Of a stretch of 64,000 bases of DNA, positions 55,244 through 64,000 are shown piece by piece (position 1 is the stretch's first letter; the number at the start of each line of letters is the position of its first letter). Under the pieces are notes generated by a model that saw only the letters and a list, made by a program, of their open reading frames with translations, was not told where the DNA came from and made no database searches. The position numbers were made by a program, and so were the translations under genes. Source of the DNA: Calvatia gigantea (Eukaryota > Basidiomycota > Agaricomycetes > Agaricales > Lycoperdaceae); contig JACAAK010000014.1 in assembly GCA_025093985.1 (NCBI GenBank), positions 930,001 through 994,000 of the forward strand. The letters run 5' to 3'.

Positions 55244-58203
55244 TCACTCCAATGTGATGTACAAATGCTTGCTCGTCAGCACCGCTCTTGCCTCTGGTAC
55301 TAGCACAATTGTCTGTGTGCTGTCAATGATAACGGCCGGCCCTACAACCTCATCGCCCACGACTAACTGATCCAACAGATACACTGGGGTATCTTTCGCT
55401 CTTCCGATCTTATCAAAGTACACGCCTATAATGGGAGTCGGCTCGAGTTGATGGAATGCGGTTGATTCGCGCATTTTGCTGGAGGTCGGCAACTTCGCTG
55501 TAGACGGACTTGCCGAGGTTGTCAAAAGTTTTACCTATACCTCGGACCTGCCGGTGATACCGTGTGTCAGTGGCGAATTGAAGAAGGTAATGAGCCAGGG
55601 AGAGCGCGGACTTTGATATCATCAACGATTATGCTCTTCGTATCCAATAAGAATCCAAACTCGGCTTTGTATACTCTGTTGAAAGCGGCCTCGAAATCTT
55701 CATTGCCATCACCGTCTTTCCCACTTGGGAGCACCATTAACGCAGTGTCCGTTCCTACGGTAAACTCCTCAGACTCGAGCTAATTTTTTGCAACTGAATC
55801 AGACAAAGGGCGTACCCTCGAATCTCATATTCAACGTCCTCTCGATATGAATCCTCTTGTCCTCAAACCCTTGTTTCTTCAGTTCAGCCCGAACGTCGTT
55901 TGTCATCTTGTCCAATCGAGCCAGAAGACCCGAACGGTTCTGTGGGGTGTAGAATGTTGACGAAGGTTCTTGTAGTTCATGGACACTAGATTGTCACTGT
56001 TATCGCTAACAAACAGATGAGAAATGGAGAGGAATATACCGATCAGCTAGCGCAAGTCCGTAGGCGGACAAAATAGAACTGTATCTATGGATTAGAATCG
56101 TCTTGATTCCCAACAGACTCGCAATCTCGCAAGCGTGCTGACCACCAGCACCACCAAAACTCGCCAACCTGAAGCAATACCAGTAAATAGCGGTCAAATG
56201 CAAGAAATATAAGGCACGTACACGTGCTTGGAAGTTGCATGTCCCCTTGCCTCTGTCAACGCACGTATAGGCCTACACATCGTCTCGTTCGCAACCTTGA
56301 TGAATCTACAGCACATCAATATAACCGAACCGAAAACCTGGAATAAAATCTCACCCGTAAACAATCTCATCCAGACTCAATTTCTTTTCATGGCTTGCAT
56401 TAATTTCCTCCGCAACTTTCGCAAATAGAACCCTGGATGCATCCATGTCCAACGGCTCTTTCTCCGTTTTTCCAAAGATCTTTGGGAAGTAGTCTGGTAT
56501 GAGCCGGCCGAGCATCAAGTTGGCGTCCGTTACTGCCAAAGGGCCGCCTTTCCTGTGCACGGAGTATGGCCAATTTAGCACCCTCCCTCACCTTAAGGGA
56601 ATGGCATACCGGTAACACGCAGGTCCTGGTTGCGCACCAGCACTCTCAGGTCCAGCGAGGAAAAGTCCAGTTACGGAAAGACAGACAAGATCCGCCACCG
56701 GCTGCGACAGTGTTGATATCAAGTTGCGGCGACTGAATCGTCACCCCAGCCGTAGTTGTTTCATACACCACCTCGTATCTTCCGTCAAATCGTGAAACAT
56801 CAGTCGACGTTCCGCCAACGTCCAATCTATACATTGAAGGTGAGCGGCGTATTAGGACCTTGAGTAACCCATAATTGGATAGCACGTACCCAATAATTGG
56901 TTGCTTAATCTTTTCGTCCCAACTTGTTAAGGCATACCCAACAACTCCGCCTGCTGGTCCGCTCAGAATACTCTTCAGCCCTGAGAAATTATCCAAGTCC
57001 ACAAGTCCACCATCACTTCCCATAAATTCCACCCTCGGACTTCTCAGTCGTCCATCCTTGAGCTTTTCATCGAAGCCACTAAAGAAGCCATCCAGATATT
57101 CTCGTAAAATCGGTGTTAAATACGCATCAGCTGTGGATGACACCCCTCGAGGTACCATCTTAATCATGGGCAGCAACTGTGCTGATTCGGAGACATGCGA
57201 GAATCCAATGGATCGCGCAAGTTTGCCAACAGCAAGCTCGTGGTCTGGATAGGTGTATGAGTGGACAAGTACGATGGCGAGGGAACGGAATCCTTCGTTG
57301 TAAAGCTTGCCGTAGGTCTTTCTCCACCGCCTCCAAGTCTAGGATAAAAGCAATGAGTTTTCAGTGAGTCATAGGGTGATCGTAGAGACCTACCAGGTTC
57401 TTTCAGGATTCTAACAGCTTCCCCGCTCAATCCTTTCACAACTTTCCCCGGGCCTTCGGCATCCCCAACGCCATCCCAGCCTTTCCCTCGGTAACCCCTT
57501 ACGATCTTCTCGTTTCCGTTCTCGTCAACACCAAACTCAACGGCGTGTTCCTCTGCTTGGGGGTCAGACGTATATCCTACGAGAGTCACCCTCTCGTCGA
57601 CCTCGACAACTTTACTATACAACGGAGGTGGCCTGCGGATATTTAAATCGAAGATTTTTGGTCGTGATTGGTTGCCTATGAGTAGGAGATCTTTGAATCC
57701 TTTTGTGATTAAGAGAGCATGTCTGTGGCCTTTGCGTTCAAGGAGGGCGTTTGTGGCTACGGTCGTTGATAAACGGATGTAGTCTGCATGTATGACTGAG
57801 AAAAATAGAGTCCGGAGCTTCTAAGGATCGAACATACCAATCTTATCGGTCTTGAGGATACTTCCTCTTGAAATCTTCTCGCCCATTACGATTTCAAGAA
57901 CCCTTCGGATACCTTCCGTGGGCGCATCTTGATAATTTGCCGTATCTTGTGATACTACCCAACCCGCCCACCATCACCTCAGTAGACGACAAAAGGCGAG
58001 ATAGATTGGACATACGGAGTTTAACTACAATATCCTTGTGTTCACTTGGATTTTCGGGATCAGGGTATGATCTTTAGGAATGATAAGAACCTGATATAGA
58101 TTCTGACGCAAACCAGACAGACGCACGCATGAACATCACAAAATGTTCCTCCTCGATCTGCGCAGATGCGGATGGAACGATCAGGTATTTCCTTAACAGA
58201 CAT
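55244..58203 (-). pseudogene. OXP1: 5-oxoprolinase gene lacking the HyuB half, with frame breaks
   Basis: Minus-strand exons from MSVKEIPDRSIRICADRGGT (ATG 58203) follow the HyuA half of eukaryotic 5-oxoprolinase, which hydrolyses 5-oxoproline to glutamate with ATP. Blocks include [159 protein letters not shown] and SKHLYITLE, then a stop at 55244. Normal enzymes run about 1,250-1,300 residues and continue with HyuB; here no HyuB sequence precedes the convergent SEC14 end. One extra base is needed out at about 56670 (before GLFLAGPESAG) and another in a four-T run at 55474-55477. The gene is probably non-functional, or an HyuA-only derivative. Confidence 0.75.
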
Positions 58204-60228
58204 ATTTGTTGCGCGTTTCGAGTAGATGGCAGCTGAGAGAAAGCTGACAGTCAAGCCTTTTTATCTCGTGTGGGGCTCTCGGAAGACGTACGGAATTCCG
58301 TGTGCCGAAATATTGGACGCTGATGGATTAATAAACAGCAACGTTGGCTCTGAATAGTTGATTGCTCGTCGTTTGGTATCAACCGATTGCAATTGGGCGC
58401 GAACGAGGTGGAGGATAGTTGAAGTGCGTCACTACTTACGAGGTAGGAGAGGTGGTGAAACCAGAACCCGGGGTTAGGGTCTATTTCCTTGGTCCGAATG
58501 TCTTTCATTCTGGATTAGTATGATTCCTGCTTATGTCTTGGATTGATATCTTCGATCAGTCGCAAGTTCGCACTGCGTCTCATTTGAAGAAATTCCTGGG
58601 AATTGCTATGTCGTTGTCACTAAGCTACCCGCCGTTCAACCTCCGAAGTTTTCTCTCCGTAAGGCGGCTTTCTGGCTTACGCAGGTCCTCAATCTGGCTA
58701 CCAGCTGACTTGAGGTCGCGTAAAAGTCTCGCTAGCTCGTACTGGTTAAGACAGCTAGACTGGTCGCACGAAATTCACGCCTCATAATTCAATAATTTCT
58801 TGGCGTTACTTACAACTTACCAGATTCCAGTGGCAAGAACTGGTGTATTTCTATTTAAAATGCCGTCAGTTCGTTCCGTCTGTCGTCTGTATAGGCCTGG
58901 ACTTATCCTGATATAGAAATCTCAAAAAATGGACACCTGGTGGAAGTATTTTGAGTTTGGATTCCGGGACGAATTCAGTGTCAGCGGCAGTTACATAACC
59001 CCGGTGAGGGGTGAAATTTGTTAAGAGGGTCGCAGGCACCAAAATTGACTTTTGTTAGCGCTTCCCAGAGTGTATCCCAGAGTGTCCACCCCGCTGGATG
59101 GTAGTTCTGTGTCTAGCTGCTACACAGTCAACGGTGACTGAGCCTTTGACTTCGAGTTCTGTTTCAAGAAACCGATAATAAAAGTTTGACGATTCGCCGG
59201 AGGAGGCGTACCGTGCCTGGTCAGGATCGTCATCTTTTGGGGTCAAAGCATGCTGTACATAACTTGTAAGTTGGCGGTTTATCCTCCGAGACAAGACTGT
59301 GATGGAAGTCCAACTCGTGGATATCAAGGTTATTGTGGGGGTGTTGGGGTGGCCGGACGGGACCGAGTCCATCACGTGTCATGGAGGGCCCTGGAAGCAC
59401 CAGACATGCTTTGAGGAGGAAAAAACCAACCCTTGTTTGTCCCGAGAGAAGGAGTTTGGCCGGGCGTAATTATGCCCTCAGTCGGCGGGGAACGTGCCCC
59501 CTAACTCGGGAAATGTATTGTGTGAAATACAGGGGGTTTGAAAATCTCACATAAACTGTACCTTAGGACAAGGTCTTGTACGTACCCAGTTCAGTGACCG
59601 GCATTTGAGAACTGAAGGCCTGAAGGCTGAGGGCCAAGACTTGCCATATTCGGAACGGTGGTCCTCAACTCAGTTGGCATCATTTAGGGGGGAAACAATT
59701 CTCGAATGAAATGATGAGATGGCGAAGCCAACCTGGTTTCTCTGAGAAGAGAAACCAGAATTCGTGAAGTATTTGGGATCAGCTATTTTTGGGATGCGTG
59801 TGGTATCAAGAGTACCATGCATTTGATCCCAAAGAAGTTACTGGGATCCCGGGTCAGTTTGATCATCGGCATCAAATTTTCTCATTCATTGAATGAATTT
59901 CCTGTCAACCGGCCAACGCTCGGCGATCCCAGCTCAGTCGAAATATCAAGTCCATCAAATTTTTGTGGAGCAAGATGTAAGCGAGATACAAGTATAACAG
60001 CAGATATCAATATTATTACTGAATGGTTTATAACCGAATGCGGCGAAGATCAGGGATACAATATTATATGATTGGTTCCCATCGTTGTGACGTAAAATTG
60101 AATCGGAGCGGGTTGCCACCAGCTGTCCTTGGTCGCCATGATGAGCCTTGGACAGAAGAAAACATACTCACCACTGCTTGTTCACTTCTCTCCATCACGA
60201 GGGCCGTCCTGAGCTTCAGCAGTGCTCG
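58204..60228. other. Intergenic, about 2 kb, rich in short inverted repeats
   Basis: No gene recognised. Near 59731-59754 a perfect hairpin occurs (TGGTTTCTCT, 4-base loop, AGAGAAACCA). TTTGGGATCA near 59770 has its inverse TGATCCCAAA near 59824-59833. No target duplication or transposase was found. Confidence 0.4.
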
Positions 60229-62718
60229 ATGGACTTCCTTCACCGCCGTCGCTCTGTCACTCTCGCGCATTTCGAGCTCGGCCCTTCTCCCGGCAATGAC
60301 AAACCACTTCCTAGTATCCCCGGTGCCCAGTCCGCCCCGTCTGCGAAGATGGCTCCAGTTGAAAACATTCCTCGCAGTCGTTCTAGCTCATCGGCTGCTG
60401 GTGGGATCATCAGACGTGTCTCTTCGATTTTTTCCTCTCGTAAAAAACGCCCATCGGCACTCAAGCTTGCCCACGGGAATATTCCCATGATATATGAGTC
60501 ACGCAACTCGAGCTCGCAGTCTTTATCAGACGAGGACGAGGAGGATGACATACGGAGACCCAGCGGACTGGGTAGCGCTGCATCATTCTCTTCCAACAGA
60601 TCCGTGCCACCCTCCCCCTTCTCTCCCTCATATAATCCCGATTCCATATCAACCCCACCATTTGGTTATATACGTGCGCGCGCCAGCAGTACGCCTAACC
60701 TCCTGCGTTCCCTCAGCCTTCGCTCAAAAGGATCAAAGAAGAGGGGCCGACCATCGAAAGAATTTTTAAGCCACGCAGCCTCTCAAAATGGATCTCAAAT
60801 CCAACTACGCACCCACAACACGGTTACTATTTTGTGTATCCCAGCAGAAACAGTGGCTATCATCTTCTCCCATCTCCCCAAAACCAGTGTTGCACGAATT
60901 GCAAGCACCTGTCGGTTGTTCTCCTCTGCAAGTCGGACAGTGTTATACTCGCACATCGATTTGAGGGGATTAACGGAGCACCAGTTGGAGAAGTTTATTG
61001 CATTATTAGCATCAAGACGCGACTTCACGGATATAGCACGGACGTTTAGCTGTGAGAGTTGGCCAGCTTTTTTCTTGCCAGCTTCGCCGTCGTTGGTATC
61101 TCCCGGTTCAACGTCGACCTCAACATCATCGGCATCTTACGCCAGTCTTGATCCTGACATCCAACACCGAAACACTCTTCTCACCGCTACATTTACCCTG
61201 GCTTTTCAAAGAATGTCGAATTTGACAACTCTAACACTGCCTGGGTATGATCACGATCTCTTAGCGCATCCATACCGCGTTTGGTTTACGCAGTATTACG
61301 TTCGTTTGTCCAACTCTACCAAGAGAGGAGGCGAACGAATTGTTTGCATGGCTGGATGGACAGACGAACGTCACTGCCCTCCTCTTCCCCAATCTCTCAC
61401 ATGATTGTGATTATGGCGTCGTCGAACCCTCAGCCACCCCGACCAAATCTGGTCGCCCTGCGACCTCCAGTGGGCTAATGGATCAGAGTCTAAACCAAGG
61501 GAAAAAATACCTTACCACAACGTTCCCTATAGCTTCACCTTCCAAATCATCACTAACAACTACTCCCTCACCCCCAACTTCGACCTCGAAACCAAAAGTA
61601 AAGCTATCCCCGAGACCCAAAACCGCTGCACCCGCGTCACCTTCGTATCTCACCACGACCTTTACTCCCGGTTCATCTATCAGTTCCAGCTCTCACTCTT
61701 CATCGCCTTCGCATTTGAATGGGCGAGTCCCATTCCCCATGTCCTCCTCCGGTTCGGTTAATAAATTCTCTAACGCGGTTACTACCGCCTCCACTCCCGT
61801 ACAATACCCCACATCCTCACTAACATCTCTAACGCTCCTTCCAAACCTAACAACACTACACGGACCACCGTCTCTCATAATTGCTTTGTCCCCTCCACCT
61901 TCCTCAGACACACTTCAGATAACAAGCCGCCCACGTACACGCCCCCTAAAAACCATAACCCTCAACATCAATTCAACACTCTACTCAGGACTGCGTCCTG
62001 CCACACTTGTACAACGGTTGAACGGTGTAACATGGAATCTTGGTCTTTGTTTCGGCGAAAGCGTCGATCGGAGAACTGTGGAAAAGATGCTTGGAGCTGC
62101 AGGAAGCGTTCTGGGTGGAAATGGGTGTGGCGTGGAACGTGAACGAGAAGGGAAGAGTGCAAGGGGAAAGACAAAGGAAGATAGTTTTGCTGTTGGGTAT
62201 AAATTCGGAGAGGGCGAGTGGAGAGGGTTGGTTGAGTTGGATGTAAAGTTTGCTGTTGTTGGGAGACCTGGGAGTGATGAGGTGAGTTTCTCTCTATTCT
62301 GACGCTTTTGTTCGGTTGTTCCGATAATTCAGAAGCTAATGGTTGTTTGATTGATTAGGGGTGGCATAAGATGATATCGTCTGCGATACCACGATACCCA
62401 CACCTCCGTGTTTTACGGCTATCATACGCCCATAACTACAACAACCGCGACTGTAACTACTCAACAAATACTCTTCGAACTGCTAACGGATCCTCACCTC
62501 TGCTCGGAAATTCACCCGTAGTTTCTAGTTCACCGGCGACTCTTACACCCACGGAAAGCCTTGGTTTCGTAGCCCACACTGGTCAAAGAACTCAGGCTGC
62601 GAGAAAAGAGCTGTCCCCGCCTGAAAAGGCGTATATCCGGCAGTGGACGAAACACTGCCCAGACCTGGAGAAGGTCGTGTTTTTGTCAGGAGCGGAGTGG
62701 TGGCGGAAGAGGAAGTGA
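60229..62718 (+). CDS. F-box protein
   Basis: Starts MDFLHRRRSVTLAHFELGPS. A Ser-rich, basic N-terminal region (SSIFSSRKKRPSALKLAHGN, SLSLRSKGSKKRGRPSKEF) leads to an F-box near residues 205-255: LCIPAETVAIIFSHLPKTSV followed by RIASTCRLFSSASRTVLYSH and IDLRGLT. Such proteins recruit substrates to SCF ubiquitin ligases through Skp1. Downstream leucine-containing blocks (MSNLTTLTLPGYDHDLLAH, GLRSITFVCPTLPREEA, ELFAWLDGQTNVTALLFPNL, TSLTLLPNLTTLHGPPSLII, YPHLRVLRLSYAHNYN, CPDLEKVVFLSGAEWWRKR) look like a diverged repeat-type substrate region typical of Agaricomycete F-box genes. The frame slips by one base at a CC pair, 61270-61271. One intron lies at about 62281-62359. Confidence 0.75.
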
Positions 62719-63138
62719 GAATTGTTCAATGGATCTACCTAGTTTGCTGAAGGCGACCTTATTCACTCGTTTGTTTGACTTAACATTATTTTGAGTATTT
62801 CACATTTGCGCTACCCTCCTTTTTCCCCTTCCAATTTCGGTTATTGGTCCTGCTCCCTTTGTCTTTCCGCTTAATCTCGGACCGAACACTGCTGTCGTTC
62901 ATCCTCATTCTCGTCCGTCCCCCAGTTCATTCAAACATTCCTTTCCACCACTGCAATTCCTTCATGATAGTCATATACCCACGTCCCACCTGATGGGACA
63001 ACCCGCATTCCTTTCCTTAATCAAGTATGACATAGCCGTACATAATAAATATCAGTGCTATTTAGCCACACTAAACCACTTCAATGTTCATATCCTCCAC
63101 CAATACCACCAGACGGAAACATCATGTGGGATATATCC
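62719..63138. other. Convergent 3' region
   Basis: No gene recognised between the F-box gene and the partial minus-strand gene. Confidence 0.4.
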
Positions 63139-64000
63139 CTAATACCCATCTAGGCCAACTTCAACTTCAAACCTTTTCAACTTCTCCACTAAACTCTTAT
63201 ACCTATCCACTCCCGCCCAATGAACCCTCTTCAGCTTCGTTGAACCTTGAGTCGAGATCTTCTTCAGCCGTTTGATGGAGACAGATGCTGAGTTTCCTCC
63301 TCCGCGACTTCGGCGTATGGATCGAGACTTCAACCGAAATTTGGATTTGGACTTGAGACCGAATGGGACCGTGGAGACGGCGGCTGGGCGTGCCTTGGGA
63401 CGAGACTCCGTCTTTGGAGAGGAGAAGGACAGCTTGATGGTGGGAGGAGAAACACGGATCGGCGTGTTGTGGTGTACATCTGAAAAGATACCGGGGCGCA
63501 GGTTTGGGGGGCTTGTATTTCCGAGCTTGGGGGTATCGTTGGCGAAGTTTGTCGATGGAGATGTTATGGTATTGGCCTCGACTGCGAGGATAAGAGAAGC
63601 GGAGGTTTGAGGAGACGAAGTTTTGGCGGGGACAGAGGGAGATTTTAGGGGTTTGCTTGGGCCTTGGAACGCCGAACCCGCTCTGGGGTCGATAAATCCG
63701 AGGCATGACGCCCGAAACATCACGACCATGTCCATGCTAACCACCAGGGGGCTCCTGATCGCAGCCTGGATGAGTCGACAGATCCTCACAGCCCGGTGGT
63801 ACAACACAATCAAACGGGATGTGAGGTTCCTCTTAAAGACCTTGATATCAAGTATGCACTTCACTAGACCGCACGCCTGGATAATGCAAAGGTGTTCGAG
63901 GTAAGGAGAGATGAGACCGCCGGTGGGTATCCTATGCGTCACTGGGAGGACGATATGAACAAGAAAACAGAGGATGATCAAGTGGGGGACGAGGAAAAAG
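63139..64000 (-). CDS. C-terminal part of an unrecognised gene running off the right edge
   Basis: A minus-strand frame ends at 63139. Its last 180 or so residues look coding: a Ser/Pro/Lys-rich region (GPSKPLKSPSVPAKTSSPQT, SPPTIKLSFSSPKTESRPK), then a basic helical end (SVSIKRLKKISTQGSTKLKR, VHWAGVDRYKSLVEKLKRF, EVEVGLDGY). The part above about 63700 is less convincing and may include intron sequence. The 5' end is outside the window. No family is recognised. Confidence 0.45.
   Translation of the reverse strand, partial: FFLVPHLIILCFLVHIVLPVTHRIPTGGLISPYLEHLCIIQACGLVKCILDIKVFKRNLTSRLIVLYHRAVRICRLIQAAIRSPLVVSMDMVVMFRASCLGFIDPRAGSAFQGPSKPLKSPSVPAKTSSPQTSASLILAVEANTITSPSTNFANDTPKLGNTSPPNLRPGIFSDVHHNTPIRVSPPTIKLSFSSPKTESRPKARPAAVSTVPFGLKSKSKFRLKSRSIRRSRGGGNSASVSIKRLKKISTQGSTKLKRVHWAGVDRYKSLVEKLKRFEVEVGLDGY

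Overview
This window looks like genomic DNA from a basidiomycete fungus, most likely an Agaricomycete. Almost every gene is cut by short GT-AG introns of about 45-75 bases. The families fit that group: Agaricomycete multi-pass membrane proteins, a cytochrome P450, two-domain ricin-B lectins and an M28 exopeptidase. They sit among standard eukaryotic housekeeping genes. No rRNA, tRNA, CRISPR array or viral gene was recognised. Exon models were worked out by eye, so coordinates are gene spans and splice sites are best readings.

Layout, left to right. 0.8-1.6 kb: an unrecognised proline-rich ORF. 3.6-8.3 kb: a multi-pass membrane protein gene, a Rab18-type GTPase, and a second membrane protein of another family on the minus strand. 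8.3-11.2 kb: empty. 11.2-17.5 kb: DPH3 (minus), an APC-family permease (plus) and a polyglutamine protein (minus), with a stray copy of the last gene's 3' end upstream of the permease. 17.7-22.8 kb: BET2 (Rab geranylgeranyl transferase beta) and GPI13 (GPI ethanolamine-phosphate transferase), divergent and 70 bp apart.

22.4-30.6 kb is the most unusual part. The 3' end of GPI13, a two-domain beta-trefoil lectin gene and a divergent AlkB-like 2-oxoglutarate dioxygenase gene have been duplicated in tandem. The lectin is readable in both units. The dioxygenase is broken in unit A and intact in unit B. The second GPI13 piece is a dead 3' fragment. Further shreds of the dioxygenase 3' end lie at 26.8 and 38.5 kb. 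Next come a decayed P450 fragment, a complete P450 (32.4-35.0 kb), a 525-bp hAT-type non-autonomous transposon with a perfect 8-bp target duplication (35.8-36.4 kb) and another membrane protein gene.

39.4-63.1 kb holds a large serine-rich membrane protein (minus), a 3-kb gap, a secreted M28 exopeptidase, SUMO (minus), a large charged protein with a helical N-terminus (minus), SEC14, a damaged 5-oxoprolinase without its HyuB half (minus), an F-box protein, and a gene running off the right edge (minus). Rab18, BET2 and SEC14 act in membrane traffic, but nothing suggests they form a functional cluster.

A recurring oddity is that several otherwise well-conserved genes (permease, membrane proteins, F-box protein, 5-oxoprolinase) each carry one or two apparent single-base insertions, usually in short homopolymers. 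The core housekeeping genes read cleanly. This may be sequence error or real decay of dispensable genes.
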